DNA of 64,000 nucleotides from Nephrocerus scutellatus (GCA_947095585.1 OX352765.1:77235976-77299975), one strand, 5' to 3'. Counted from the first letter of the stretch, positions 1-10,815 are shown. Numbers and translations are program-made. The notes: generated by a model from the letters alone, not told the origin.

Positions 1-1190
1 GATCGTCTATTAATTTTGGTATAAGAATATTTTTTAGGCTTTGTTCTGCTTTGGTACGAGCTTAACGTTTGAATTTCACCGGATTCAATTGTTACCTCCT
101 TATAAACCCTTCCGGCCAACCATGTGTGATGAGCCAATCTGCCAACGACGAAAGAATAAAGAAACAACTACAACAAATTGTTAAATTGTTTCCCAAACAC
201 TTAACACATCTATATTAAAATAGCATAAAATATAAAATTTCAAGGGCTGAAAGGACACACTTAATCGGTAGACAATCAGGATCTCACTACAAATACAATC
301 AGAAACAAACCATAAATTTATCTGAAGATTATTATATAAAAGTGTGGAAAAAAGGGGCCAGAAACTGAAACAAAGGGGTGTTCCGTTGTACAGCCAACCA
401 GTAATTTGTTGTACAAGTTGTGAACAAATAAAACACGACTAATGTACGAGAGTACACAGCAAACGCCCGCACGTTATAAAGGACGGAAAATTGCACACCA
501 TTATCATCAGAGGGAGGACAAATTCCGAGCAGCACATCTTCCCACAATTATCAATAGGAATGGAGACCCAACAATGCGGTCCCTATACATACAACAAATA
601 GTACTTTACACATAATTTATTTTTTCAAATGTTTTGATTCAAACTGTATTCGCTTCTGCATCTGTCGACATTAATCCTTGAAGTACTTTATAGACAAATG
701 TGTTTCCCCCGTTATACATATGTATAAATGCCATGTATGTTGTCTTGTACAGCATTTATTTGGCTAATAGTTCGGTTATATCTGTGTTAAGGTAGATAGA
801 TGCATTGTTTGAGGGGTGGGCGTAGCTTTAGCTACCCTTGAAAATTGTCTTGTTACCAGAATGATCGATTCACAATGTAACTAAAAATCTTATGTTATTT
901 AAAAACCGACCATCCAAAACTACCCAAATGAAAGTAATAGGGATATAAATAACGTACATACTTACTTACTTATTAACGTTTAGGTTTAGCTGAGATCTTG
1001 TATAAATTACGTAAAGGAACGTACAACTTTACAACTAGTACGTATTTTGCGAATTATACGAAAATCGTTTCCGGAAGTTAAAAATTCGTAAAAGAGAGAG
1101 AGAAAAAATTTAGTTTGTTAAAAACTACAGAGTCAAGATTTGACAGGAACCAAAATAAAATAAGATTTAATTTCAAATTAACTTTATTTC
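1..1190. other. AT-rich presumed intron, no gene seen
   Basis: No coding region is supported. The stretch probably belongs to the Sox21b intron because the next recognisable exon, at 5794, starts with a splice acceptor. A short run of TACTTACTTACTTAT near 960-975 resembles the reverse complement of the AAGT-repeat tail of the RTE-like elements seen at 14650 and 61160, but nothing else of such an element is visible beside it. Confidence 0.4.
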
Positions 1191-1216
1191 AACATATGGC
1201 GTTGAAGAAAGGCCTA

Positions 1217-1735
1217 ATAAAGATAGAAGAGACAAGACACCAAGAGACATTCTATTAAATCGAAATGAGCAAAGATTCAGAAATGAAAAAGAATACCAAT
1301 AAGAAACAGAGTGGCTTAATATTCCAGGTCACTTGTCAACTTGCAAAATAAAGATAGAAGAGACAAGAGACCAAGAGACATTCTATTAAATCGAAACGAA
1401 CAAAGATTCAGAAATGAAAAAGAATACAAATAAGAAACAGAGTGGCTTAATATTCCAGGTCACTTGTCAACTTGCAAAATAAAGATAGAAGAGACAAGAG
1501 ACCAAGAGACATTCTATTAAATCGAAATGAGCAAAGATTCAGAAATGAAAAAGAATACCAATAAGAAACAGAGTGGCTTAATATTCCAGGTCACTTGTCA
1601 ACTTGCAAAATAAAGATAGAAGAGACAAGAGACCAAGAGACATTCTATTAAATCGAAACGAACAAAGATTCAGAAATGAAAAAGAATGAAAAAGAATGAA
1701 CCGAGTGGCCTAATATTCCAGGTCACTTGTAAACT
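1217..1735. repeat. 131-bp tandem repeat, four copies
   Basis: The motif AGATAGAAGAGACAAG recurs at 1221, 1352, 1483 and 1614, an exact 131-bp period. Copies 1 and 3 share variants (AAATGAGCAAAG, ATACCAATAAG) while copies 2 and 4 share AAACGAACAAAG, so the array has a two-unit higher-order structure. The fourth copy carries a small GAAAAAGAAT duplication and then decays near 1735. No coding potential was seen. Confidence 0.9.
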
Positions 1736-1764
1736 TTATACGCATACGTATCTCTGATGGACAA

Positions 1765-1880
1765 CACATTCTGTAAAATTTAGAAGTGATCGGGCCCCGG
1801 CGCCGAGTGGCACTCATACAAACTTTACAAAAAGTACCCGATTTTCTTCAAATTTTATACGGCACAGGGACATAAAAAAA
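1765..1880 (+). repeat. Isolated family A unit
   Basis: One unit of the dispersed family A repeat: a GATCGGGCCCCGG block, a CTCATACAAA block, then CCCGATTTTCTTCAAATTTT. The palindromic ACACATGTGT core is not preserved. It lies just before the G-rich minisatellite. A reading frame of about 120 codons that starts here and runs into the minisatellite is a low-complexity artefact. Confidence 0.6.
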
Positions 1881-2049
1881 ATGGGAACTTATGACCTACT
1901 TTTGAACTATGAAAGTTCAGTGGACGCACATTCACATTTCATTCATTCATTCATTCAACAGCTCCGTTCATATATGATTTCGATCATAAAGGAAGGAAAA
2001 AGGTACTTGGCTAGAGAGAGAAAAAGAGGAGGAACTATGATTCGTTGTT

Positions 2050-2365
2050 GGAATAATGGGGCTCCTTTGGTGTACATTGAGGGTCTTTTAAGGGTCTTTT
2101 GGGGGGTTTGGATGGCTTTTGAGGAACTTCTGAGGGTTTATTGGGGGCCTTTTTGGAGTCTTTCGGTGGTCTTTTGGGGGGGGGGGTGGCATTTTGAGAA
2201 TCTCTTGGAGGTCTTTAAAGGATATTTTGAGCGTTTTTGGGTGGTCTTTTAGGGGTCGTGTGGGTGTCTTTTAAGGGGTTCCTTTGTGATATTTTAAGGA
2301 TTTTTTTATGGTTTCTTGAGCGTCTTTTGGGTGTCTTTTAAGGGTCTCCTAGGGTCTTTATGCAT
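2050..2365 (+). repeat. Degenerate GGTCTTTTGGGG minisatellite
   Basis: The + strand is a run of imperfect units built on GGTCTTTTGGGG with variable length, including an 11-G run near 2176-2186. It is G/T-rich on the + strand. The reverse complement of the same kind of repeat occupies 3350-3835, and a similar G-rich array lies at 21040-21690. It may expand or contract easily. Confidence 0.75.
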
Positions 2366-2479
2366 GCGCGCATTAACGAATTGGCAAAGAACACTACAAG
2401 AATATTTTATCAACAAAAATGGGAAAATTTATTTTCGTAGCTATTTATAATCTGTTTATTAAACATTATCCTGATTATC

Positions 2480-3030
2480 CTGTTTTTATATCACTTGCAT
2501 ATAGTATGGAGGTGCTATGCTCTTCTTGGCACAGAATATCATAAAATACCACTATTTTTGTGTAGTGATTTAAACATACATTTTGCATCTAATGATTCGA
2601 TACCATTAAATACCATTCTGCGTGAAAAATTCAATATGCCTATAAATAATGATCCTAAGATAGAAACAACAAAATCTGGAACTACAATAGTAATAATATT
2701 CGGCGCGACAGACCATTGCGTTCCAAGGCCTAGCTTCTCGCGACCATTTTTGTTGCGCATTTATATTTTTGAACACAAATGGAAAGGACCTGCAATTTAA
2801 GGCCGGTTCCGAACAGCGAATTGAGAAGCTTTTCGTGACAAGTTATTACTCTCGGAACGTTTGTCACCCATTCGCGAGAGGATGGACACCGTGAAAAATA
2901 CTTTTGGTGTTACTGGGATTCGAACTACAATAGATGCTGTTTTTACACGATATCCAGATAATGTTGAGTCAAAATCGTACGTTTCATAGTTTAGTTATCA
3001 TAACGCTATAGTGTCACTATACCAATGTCA
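2480..3030 (+). pseudogene. Helentron-type endonuclease relic split by a SINE
   Basis: Two segments, about 2495-2690 and 2922-3030, carry parts of an endonuclease/exonuclease/phosphatase-like domain. The first has a degenerate LFLCSDLNIHFA block (GDFN-like metal-binding motif) and NDPKIETTKSGTTI. The second continues with TIDAVFTRYPD, then a stop, then FSYHNAIV (the S-x-H-type catalytic motif). The same block order occurs at 32697-33110 downstream of a Pif1-like helicase relic, which is why it is assigned to the Helentron branch of Helitrons, whose proteins carry such an endonuclease. The gap is a SINE with a 12-bp target duplication. Stops and the missing helicase make it non-functional. Confidence 0.7.
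2691..2921 (-). mobile_element. tRNA-derived SINE copy with 12-bp TSD
   Basis: Reverse-strand copy of the SINE best seen at 40583-40874. Its 3' end (CGCGCCGAATATTATTA on the minus strand) lies at the left, and its 5' end is truncated inside the B box (GTTCGAATCCC) at the right. GAACTACAATAG occurs at 2679-2690 and again at 2922-2933, a perfect 12-bp target-site duplication inside the endonuclease relic. Confidence 0.8.
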
Positions 3031-3349
3031 GATAACACTGTAAATATCGAAGAAATAAATTAAAAATAAAAAGTGGGTTTTTGGAAATGTGTACGCGCGT
3101 TAGAAATTATACTTCTTTGGCCTGATTTAAAGATTAAATATTAATATGCACGTTAAAAATCCATATGAATAAAATGTTAAGACGATGAGTAAAGGGAGAT
3201 ATTAAATTCGCTCGATGGAATGTTATCGCAGGACTCGATATATTACATAGCAGAATGGTTTAGTTCACTGCGCAACAAAATGTGGATAATTCAGAATGCT
3301 CTTTAATATAAAATATAGAAATATGTATTAGACTTTTTTTAAAAATATA
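3031..3349. other. AT-rich spacer, no feature seen
   Basis: The sequence between the endonuclease relic and the C-rich minisatellite shows no coding region or recognisable repeat. It could be degraded 3' sequence of the same Helentron. Confidence 0.3.
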
Positions 3350-3835
3350 CAAAAAGTATCCCCAAAATAGCACCCAAAAAACTCTCAAAAGACCGCCAAC
3401 ACATTTACAAAAGAAACCTAAATACACCCAAAAGAAAGGGAAAGAAGAAAAATTCCCAAATGCCCTACCAAAAGACCTCTCAAAATACCCTCAAAAATAC
3501 CTCAAACACTCCAAGTAGTCCTGGGAAAGACCCTCTAAAGACCCCCCAAAATACTTCCAAAAACCCCAAAAACGCAAAAGACCCTTAAAAGATACCGAAT
3601 ACACTCCCAAAAGACCCACCAAATACCACTAAAAGAGCCCCAAAACACTCCCAAAATACCACCCAAAACACTCAACACTCAAAAGACCCAAATGCATATA
3701 TACCAAATACCAAGTCCTCAAAAGACCCTTAAAATACCTTCCAAAATACCACCAAAAGACTTTAAAATCACTTCTAAGAGACACACAAACATCCCAAAAA
3801 GACCACTAAAAGACTCTCAAAAGACCCCAACTGTT
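3350..3835 (-). repeat. Degenerate CCCCAAAAGACC minisatellite
   Basis: About 480 bp of imperfect units such as CCCAAAAGACC and CTCAAAAGACCC, the reverse complement of the array at 2050-2365. The two arrays form opposite-facing arms around about 1 kb holding the Helentron relic and SINE. The low-complexity composition makes any open frame here meaningless. Confidence 0.75.
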
Positions 3836-4304
3836 AAAAAGCGCTTAATGGTTTGAGTACTGGATATTTGGTTGATCAGCACTGCGTTGCGGATAGTGGA
3901 AAAATGAAATCATCATGTCGCACTTACGTAACGCTCGCACTTTCGTAGCGCTCTCAACTTCACCCTCTACTAAAGGCGCTAAAAAATATAATTTCAATAA
4001 AACTATTTAATTTAATCTTATAAATAATAAGTATTTTAACATAGTTTTCTTTTTTATCTCTGTTCATCTCTCTTTCTCTTTCTCTCTGTCATCGTACCTC
4101 TTACTATATACTTACAAATCGTTTACATTTGAAGTGTACTCTGTACACACGCAATTTTTTTATAAGGAGCCATTTTATGTAATGTAATGAAGTCCACAAT
4201 TTTTTTTTAATTATTATTTCTCCGAAAATTTGGGACTGTTCCAACCGATCGGGACAAAGTAAATATTGGGACTTGTGTCCCTGCGCTATTTTATATACAT
4301 GTGA

Positions 4305-4350
4305 TTAAAGAATTTACCAGAAAATTTTAATTTTTATTGGCTGTTTTTTT
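4305..4350 (+). repeat. Family A right-end remnant
   Basis: AGAATTTACCAGAAAATTTT followed by AATTTTTATTGGCTGTTTTT matches the right terminus of the complete family A copies ending near 27180, 29312 and 37200. No unit array precedes it, so only the end survives. It runs directly into the left end of a family B copy. Confidence 0.55.
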
Positions 4351-4870
4351 AAAAACTTTTATTAAACTTGACTTTCTGTATTTTCGACTATTTGGGGTCC
4401 TTTTTAATCACCTTTCAGACGACCTACAGAGCTGACATTTTGTGAGTATCTGAGTCCCAAATAGCATTATTATATCCGGCGTGTGACGCGTGTCGCGTTT
4501 CGCGGCTGGTGCGTGTGATGAGTGGACATTTTTTTTCGACGTTTTTGAGGTACTTTTAAACCACATTGCACACGACCTACAGAGTTGAAATTGTGAAATT
4601 TTTGAACTTTTTGAAAAAGCATTTTGTGTGATGGGCGGAAATGTCGCCATTTTCTCGTATTTGGGGTGCTTTTTAACAACCTTTCGCACGACCTACAGGG
4701 CTAACATTTTGTGAGAAGCTCAATATCAGGGGCCAATTTTGATATCCCGCGTGTGATGCGTGGAAAAAAGAAAATAATTTGACCTCAAAAACAGATAATG
4801 TAGCGGTTATTACCAAATAATAAATTGTACAATAAAATGTCTGTGTGTCGTATGGCGTGTGGCGTGTATC
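4350..4870 (+). repeat. Family B repeat, three internal modules
   Basis: Begins AAAACTTTTATTAAACTTGA and contains three successive modules of a block reading roughly gaggtcctttttaacc, cacgacctacagagctga, gtgtgatgcgtg, near 4395, 4545 and 4665. It ends in a segment around ACCAAATAATAAATTGTACA and GTGTGTCGTATGGCG that recurs in reverse at 22140-22240. No protein is encoded. Other copies lie at 22140, 28705, 30785, 40265 and 40875. Confidence 0.6.
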
Positions 4871-4904
4871 GATCTATACATACGGAATGGGTGGCATGCA
4901 TCTG

Positions 4905-5065
4905 CATATTTCTTTTGATATAAAACATTGTCAAGCAGGAAATAATCCTACGATGTTTAAGCGATTCGATTGTTTTCGATATATTTTCGTCACCAATAAG
5001 TTTTATCGCGTGGTTTTGAATTCTACCTAGTGCATGCAATGTGGTCTTGAGAGCACCTTACCAAT
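4905..5065 (-). pseudogene. Non-LTR reverse transcriptase C-terminal fragment
   Basis: The minus strand reads LGRIQNHAIKLIGDENIS followed by TIESLKHRRIISCLTMFY. The same block (NRALNLIGD, SLEHRRNVSCLSLFYR) occurs in the element at 55260-56030. It is the region after the reverse transcriptase of a Jockey/CR1-like element. Only about 50 codons remain and both ends merge into other repeat sequence. Confidence 0.6.
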
Positions 5066-5069
5066 CCTA

Positions 5070-5793
5070 ACAATACAACACCTTATGTAATTACGAGCGT
5101 GGCAGCAGCTTGTTATACGAATAAACGGTCTTCTAGTTTGTATTATTCATTTAATTTTAATTAAAACGTTTTTATTAGCTCGCTTTCTTGTCTGTCTGTT
5201 CGGGTGAAATTACGTAATTGATTTTTTACTAACTAACGGTGATCTAGAGAGCTAGAGACTTGAAACTATGAACATAGCTCAGCTCATAGTTTAAATACCG
5301 TTTAGTTGGCTTCTTGTTCCAACCGACGAGAAATTGAACTGAACTAAAAATTTTCAAATTTACTTAATATTACTCCTCCAAGCATGGGTTTGAAAGACTT
5401 TAAAATAGTTAACGTTTATCAAACAATACTTAGGATTAATGAAATAAATTGCGAAATATGTAATTGATATAAAGCTGGCTTTAATTTTTTAACGGGACAG
5501 TAGGACCGGACTCCGTTTGTAGAACCAATTTTGATTGTGATAAGTGATAACCTTGTAACATTCACTTATTAATTTCAAAATGAATCTGTAAGAAAAGGGT
5601 TAATGGCGACTAATGTTCTTCAGATGTACATTTTAAGATATCCCAATGACCTATGGATATATAGCGTCTATATATACTTATGCGAAATTGAGATAACAAA
5701 TAACCACCCACTGGTCAAAAAAAAAATTTAATTTTGCAAATATAAAACTTTATTATTAACTTTTTTAATTGCTTTTACTTTATCTTCTTACAG
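5070..5793. other. Presumed intron end of Sox21b
   Basis: No coding region is seen. The last part, 5761-5793, is a pyrimidine-rich tract ending TTCTTACAG, a good 3' splice site for the exon at 5794. The HMG-box exon of this gene was not found upstream, so the intron probably continues beyond the left edge. Confidence 0.5.
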
Positions 5794-6438
5794 ACATCGA
5801 TAGGCAGTCAAATGGATGTGCAAAAATTCACTCTCGATCGCAGTTCGTACCTTAGTTCGGCCGGCAGTCTGTATGAGACATCGAAGGCGGCCCAAGCAAG
5901 TGCCGCCTACAGTGCGTATCTTGACCCCACTGTTCTGACGAAAGCGTATTTTGACTCGAAAATGTACCAGGACCGCGCGGCAAATTATGCATTTGACATT
6001 TCCAAGATATACGGCGCTCAGCAACAACACCAGGCAGCTGCGGTTGCGCATCAGCAGCAACATCAGCATTTACTCAACGGTTTGGGTTTTGGCGGTGCTG
6101 GTCTCAACAACAATAACAACAGCATAAACAATAACAACAATAATACCAACAACAATATGGATGACAGGGAATCAACTCCGCACTTAGATAATGGCGGGGC
6201 GAGTGGTGGTGGTGGTGACTCAAAATCCCAATTGCATTCACCCAATGAGAGCCAATTGGATTACTCCCAGTATTCCCAGTATGCACAGGTAGCAGGAGTG
6301 GGCTCTGGAGTAGTCGGGTCCAGCATTGGTGTCGGCGGAAGTGGTCTTGTAGGGGGCGGTAGTGTTGGAACTGGCACCGTCGGAGCAGGCAGCGGTGGAG
6401 GGGGAGATTTCCGCCGACCATTAACGGTTATTTTCTGA
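5794..6438 (+). CDS. Sox21b-like transcription factor, 3' terminal exon (partial)
   Basis: This is the C-terminal exon of a SoxB2 HMG-box transcription factor. It has an open phase-0 frame from the acceptor at 5791-5793; the first Met in the exon is at 5812 but is unlikely to be the true start because six open codons precede it. Counting from that Met, residues 32-70 contain AYLDPTVLTKAYFDSKMYQ and ANYAFDISKIYGAQ, 72-86 are Gln/His-rich, 99-115 are Asn-rich, 160-199 are Gly/Ser/Val-rich, and the protein ends DFRRPLTVIF. I recognise that end and the ISKIYG block as Sox21b-like. The DNA-binding HMG domain is not in the window, so it must lie in an exon to the left. Sox21b acts in the nucleus, in neural and epidermal patterning of insects. 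Sox21a versus Sox21b rests on memory of the family, not alignment. Confidence 0.72.
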   Translation, partial: TSIGSQMDVQKFTLDRSSYLSSAGSLYETSKAAQASAAYSAYLDPTVLTKAYFDSKMYQDRAANYAFDISKIYGAQQQHQAAAVAHQQQHQHLLNGLGFGGAGLNNNNNSINNNNNNTNNNMDDRESTPHLDNGGASGGGGDSKSQLHSPNESQLDYSQYSQYAQVAGVGSGVVGSSIGVGGSGLVGGGSVGTGTVGAGSGGGGDFRRPLTVIF

Positions 6439-7595
6439 CCACCAGGAAAGATCAGTCCGATTGAAATCAATTATAAACTTTGTTAGTTTTATAACTTTAA
6501 ACATTTGACTTTGGAAGTCTAGCTAATGTGTATGTAATTAATTAGTAATTAAGCTCAATATTTAAGAAAAATATTAAAAATATAGGTCACATTGCAGAAA
6601 TGTATGTTTTACTTAATTTTAATAGATTTATGAACCATTTGTTCCTTTACTTATCCAATTGTTATGGTGTGTCATGTAAATTATTGTTTCTTGTTAAAAA
6701 TATCCCAAATAATTCACTCAATTTCACTCCTACTTTGTTTAAGACTTAAAAACAATTTATTTATGCATTTTTATCTGCAAGTCCGAAAATCGAGAATATT
6801 CTACAACACTAGTGGAAATAAAAGAAGGTGTAAATATGATAAATACTCAAAAATCAGGATTTATTTACACGCACAAAACAATACAAACAAATACAGGCCA
6901 AATACTCTGCAATACAACGAATACATTTTAGCTTCACCTTTCTTGCACACAAACATAAGAGGTGTTTGTTGCATTAATATTTATATCACATGTCACTGAA
7001 CCAACAAGTTATTTGCTATTGATGCTTTTCCAGTAACCAAGGGCTTTCAGACGTACTAATGTTGGAGGCCTACTAGATTAAGGTTGAGATGTAAACTACA
7101 ACAATATTTTTTTTAAATTTTTGGCTTTCAAGTAGTTCTTTAAACACAGGCTTAATCGGAACGAATACATCTCAAAAACAGCTCCCACCGCCACTTATTT
7201 TACTTTTGAAGCGGTTATTATTGCGATAAAGTAAAATGAAGATACCTTCTAGGCTTTAGCATTTTGACCACTAAGTTCCATAACTTAGTCTCCATATAAT
7301 TTTTTAATTTCCCTCGCAGTAACTTTAAATGCCGTCTGTTAAAAGACTACGCATTTAGCTTGTGTTTGACAGTCATTGAAAGCATTGGGTACAGCCCGTC
7401 TCCACCCGGAAACTTGTAGGGTCCGAATGAGTTTACCGCCCAGCGAATTCCTTATGATGAGAAAATACTGGCTGAGCGTCTGTAAGACTGTAAGGTGGTT
7501 AGTGGTCCCATAGCAGAGACGACAACCTCGTGAATTTTAACGAAAATGGAAAAAAGTTAATTTTTTGCGTAAAAAGACCATTACCGAAACCGCCG
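6439..7595 (+). other. Probable Sox21b 3' UTR and flanking AT-rich DNA
   Basis: The stop TGA at 6436-6438 is followed by AT-rich non-coding sequence. A candidate polyadenylation signal AATAAA lies at 6817-6822; others could be used. No further gene is supported up to the mariner relic. A slightly more GC-balanced patch near 7380-7530 was not recognised. Confidence 0.35.
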
Positions 7596-7599
7596 TTTC

Positions 7600-8135
7600 G
7601 TAACCGGGAAGGAAACATGGATCTACCACAACACCGTTTCTCCAGGTGAACGTGCACCAAAGAAGGCCAAGATGGGTCTGTCGGCCAACAAGGTCATAGC
7701 CACAGTTTTTTTGTGATGCACACAGTGTCATTCACATCGATTACCTTGCAAAGGGTAAAACCATCACCGGCGAATATTCGATATTGATTTAAAGCAAAAA
7801 CGACCGCATGTGGCGAAGAAAAAAGTGATGTTCCATCAAGACAATGCACGGGTACACACGTGTGTAGTCACCATGACAAAAATCCATAAATTGGGCTACG
7901 AACTGCTACCACATCCATCCAACATATTCTCCAGATTTAGCCCCATGTGAATATTTCCTGTTCCCAAACCTGAAGAAATGGCTGGGCGGTAAAAGGTTTA
8001 GGTCTAACGAAGAGGTTATCACAGCAACAAAAGCCGATCTTGAGAGCCTTCAGAAAACCTATTATTTGAAAGAACAAAAAATTGGGAAAACGCTGGACTA
8101 AATGTATCGAGCCGAAAAAAATATCTTTTATTAAA
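7600..8135 (+). pseudogene. mariner transposase C-terminal relic
   Basis: Read with frameshifts, the + strand gives SPGERAPKKAKMGLSANK, HSVIHIDYLAKGKTITGEY, KKVMFHQDNARVHT (second catalytic Asp region) and KIHKLGYELLPHP, then a divergent continuation ending near KRWTKCIE. This is the order of catalytic-domain blocks in mariner (Tc1/mariner superfamily, DD34D) transposases, which cut and paste DNA at TA sites. The N-terminal helix-turn-helix is missing, and several stops and frameshifts are present. No terminal inverted repeats were identified, and a SINE lies just downstream. Confidence 0.8.
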
Positions 8136-8149
8136 AAAGTCACTGACTT

Positions 8150-8310
8150 ATCAAACTGCCCTTGTATTTGGCACGTGAGACCGCTGTGGTCCAAGGACCA
8201 GCTTCTCATGACTATTCGTAATGTGCCTGACCTACAATTTAAAGCTGTATCCCAAAGGCGAATTGAGAAGCTTTTCGTGAAAGTTATTAATCTTGTACTT
8301 TTGGCATACA
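8150..8310 (-). mobile_element. SINE fragment, 3' two-thirds
   Basis: On the minus strand the sequence contains CTTTCACGAAAAGCTTCTCA and a TTTAAATTGTAGGTC block that match the body of the SINE at 40583-40874. The tRNA-like head with A and B boxes is missing. It directly follows the mariner relic. Confidence 0.6.
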
Positions 8311-8734
8311 TCCTTGACTTAAGACTTACTGTTGGGTTACATAATTAACCAAATGCAATAAAATGCAAAGGATAAACTAATGATCAAATACATTTTTAAA
8401 AACCATTCCGTGAAGGTTTCAAAAAACGTACAGGTAATATAATTTAGTATAAAACCTTCCGAAAACTTTAATAAGACACATTTGAACTATATTCCCTCGC
8501 GTTAACTATTTTTCTTCCTGGTTTATGGCTAGTTTTTTATTTTTTTATATCAGATTTGAACTCACCGTCTCTTAGTAGCAGTTATATTGTACGTCTGTCG
8601 TAAATCATTTCTCAGATTTTTAAATTTTTACAAGTTACTGCAGCAAATTTGAAGGTGGACTTAACATTGACCCACTTTACGCAAAGGATGCAGTAATTAA
8701 CTAGTCTATTTATGTAGATTCACAGGGTCACCAA

Positions 8735-8992
8735 GCTTCGACTAGATTGTTTAGCCAGCTGTCTGGCATGTGACGCTGTCTTTTTGAAGCCGCATATGCT
8801 CAACTCCTTTCTATTTATCCCAAAAAACAGTCAGTCCAAATCGTCCGATAGCGATCTCCATTGACTGTGACTGCATTGTTAGCATCATTAAGAAAGAAAG
8901 CCAGCAATGATCTTCCACAGAAACCAAAACAGTAATTTTTGTGGGTATCATGGCTTTTGGTGAATGGCTTCAGTACACTGACTTGCCCAGAT
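8735..8992 (-). pseudogene. mariner-like transposase fragment, left arm of inverted pair
   Basis: The minus strand is roughly 90 percent or more identical by eye to 10560-10815 on the + strand. The decoded blocks are FGFCG, N-AVT-NGDRYRT and a degenerate LQKDSVT-HTA, corresponding to the NGDRYR and WFQQDGATCHTA blocks of a Tc1/mariner subgroup. The same premature stop after the DCFLG-like block is present in both arms. Only about 85 codons of the catalytic domain remain. Confidence 0.65.
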
Positions 8993-10559
8993 ACTAAAAT
9001 TTAGCTTTTTTACGAAGCCTTTGAGCTAGAAGTCGGCTTCACACGGGAGACTCGTACTTGTAAAGTCGTCTTCGAACGTGAAATTTAATAATAAAACATT
9101 TTGAAAATTTGAAAAGTTTCTAAAGCGTTTAACTTTCTAGGATTAAATAACAAGTATAAGTATCAAGATCAAAAAACCGTTGCTAACTATACGCATGACT
9201 GAGAAAACCTGTTGGAAAAATAGGGCGTCCCAATTGAAAACTTATTTTTAATAACAACGACTCAATAGATAATTCATTAAAGCCTATAAACGTTTTGTTA
9301 GACACCATCTAAGTTTATTTTCAAATCTCTTTGTTTCATTTAGATATTTTTTAATTGACGTAAGCTATAGAAACATTTATATTTTCTAAATAAAATTCAT
9401 CTAAATTATTTTTTTTAAAGTATTTATTGTAACATTGCGGTATTTCGAATGACTTTTCACTTGCAACAAATAGTCAAAAATTTAATAATACAATAAATGA
9501 AATAACGAACATTCCAACGACAGATTTTTTTGTTATTAATTTTCTGCAATATAAATAAATAACAAAAACTTGTCATTTTATGTATAGTTGAATATTTTTC
9601 ATCGATTGGTTGCGTAATTAAATTAAATTATATTTTATAAGATTGTACAATAAGAAGGTATTGTTGTTAAATGTAATAATAAATAATTAATATAAGTTTA
9701 AATTGTAAATTAAGAATTTAATAAATTAAAAGGCGAAATTAAATAAATAAAATAGAAAATATAAAACAAAAATTTAATTCAATAAATTCCAATATCAAAA
9801 AAAAAATTCTTTCCTTTTTGTTGTAAATTGGTCAAGGGATTTTGGTTGTTTTCTCATTGTATGGTATAAATCAAATGGTTTTGTGCACATTTACCATAGA
9901 AATTCGTGCCAAATTATGTTACATATTTATGTCCTTCATTTCAAAAGTCTGCACAAACATGCCAAAATAGCAAGAGAACTAAGGCAGTGTGAAACAATCA
10001 TTTCTAGCTTCATAGGGAAAACGTTTTGAGACGAACTTTGTGCACATTACCTACTCAAAGCCACAGCACTTCCTGTTTCTAACTCATTGTTTTAACAAAT
10101 GTTAACGCCGGATACTTCCGCAATTGCCCTTAAATCAAATTGACCTCCTTTCCATTCGAATATTCGAAGTGTACCAATACTCGTATCTAAGTTACGAATA
10201 CGCGTAATACAATACCTACTGTAGATATCACTTCAATTGCCATATATATGATGTACTCACCGCTACGGTTCAGTTGATGTATTAACACAGTTTTAGACCG
10301 ACCCAATAAAGGGGAAGAGAATTCTAGTTATGAGTTTATATTTATTAGCTGAGATCGTTGTGTATTATAAGACTCTGTCATTTTTACTATATAATTAAGA
10401 TGTTAAATAAAATGAAATTAAAAATAAAATGAAAAAAAATGCTGATGATTTGCTGCATTACATGGAACTCAACTAAATTATTCCCCAACACTTTTATGAT
10501 CATTAGGATTCGTGTTTTTATTTACAGTTGGAGGATTAACTGCCAAGCTTGTATTAGCA
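8993..10559. other. Very AT-rich loop between inverted arms
   Basis: No gene or RNA is supported. From about 9320 to 9800 the sequence is almost entirely A and T, with long A or T runs. This is the 1.57-kb spacer between the two inverted transposase fragments. Confidence 0.4.
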
Positions 10560-10815
10560 AATTCATCAGTTGCTCGGTTGAGATCTTCCAGTATACTGAA
10601 GCCATTCACGAAAAGCCATGATAACCACAAAAATTACTGTTTTGGTTTCTGTGGAAGGTCATTGCTGGCCTTCTTCCATAATGATGCTAACAATGCAGTT
10701 ACACTCAATGGAGATCGCTATCGGACAATTTTGACGGACTGTTTTTTGGGATAAATAGAAAGGGGCTATGCATATGCGGCTTCAAAAAGACAGCGTCACA
10801 TACCAGACAGCTAGC
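10560..10815 (+). pseudogene. mariner-like transposase fragment, right arm of inverted pair
   Basis: The readable block is CFGFCGRSLLAFFHNDANNA then VTLNGDRYRTILTD, followed by a stop and, in another frame, RLQKDSVTYQTA, which aligns with the WFQQDGATCHTA catalytic block. It shares its disabling changes with the copy at 8735-8992, so the two come from the same already broken source or from duplication after decay. Confidence 0.65.

Noticed and set aside
1881..2252. Open frame of 123 codons
   Set aside because: Most of it is translation of the G-rich minisatellite; the rest is a family A unit edge. No motif.
2050..2365. TTTTGGGG units like ciliate telomere repeats
   Set aside because: Units are degenerate, vary in length and lie in the interior of a fly locus next to transposon debris. 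Flies do not use such telomeres.
5812..6438. A complete single-exon gene starting at the Met at 5812
   Set aside because: The frame is open back to a strong splice acceptor at 5793, and the sequence is a SoxB C-terminus that needs an upstream HMG-box exon.
6104..6470. Minus-strand open frames opposite the Sox21b exon
   Set aside because: They are shadows of the Asn-, Gly- and His-rich codon runs of the sense exon.
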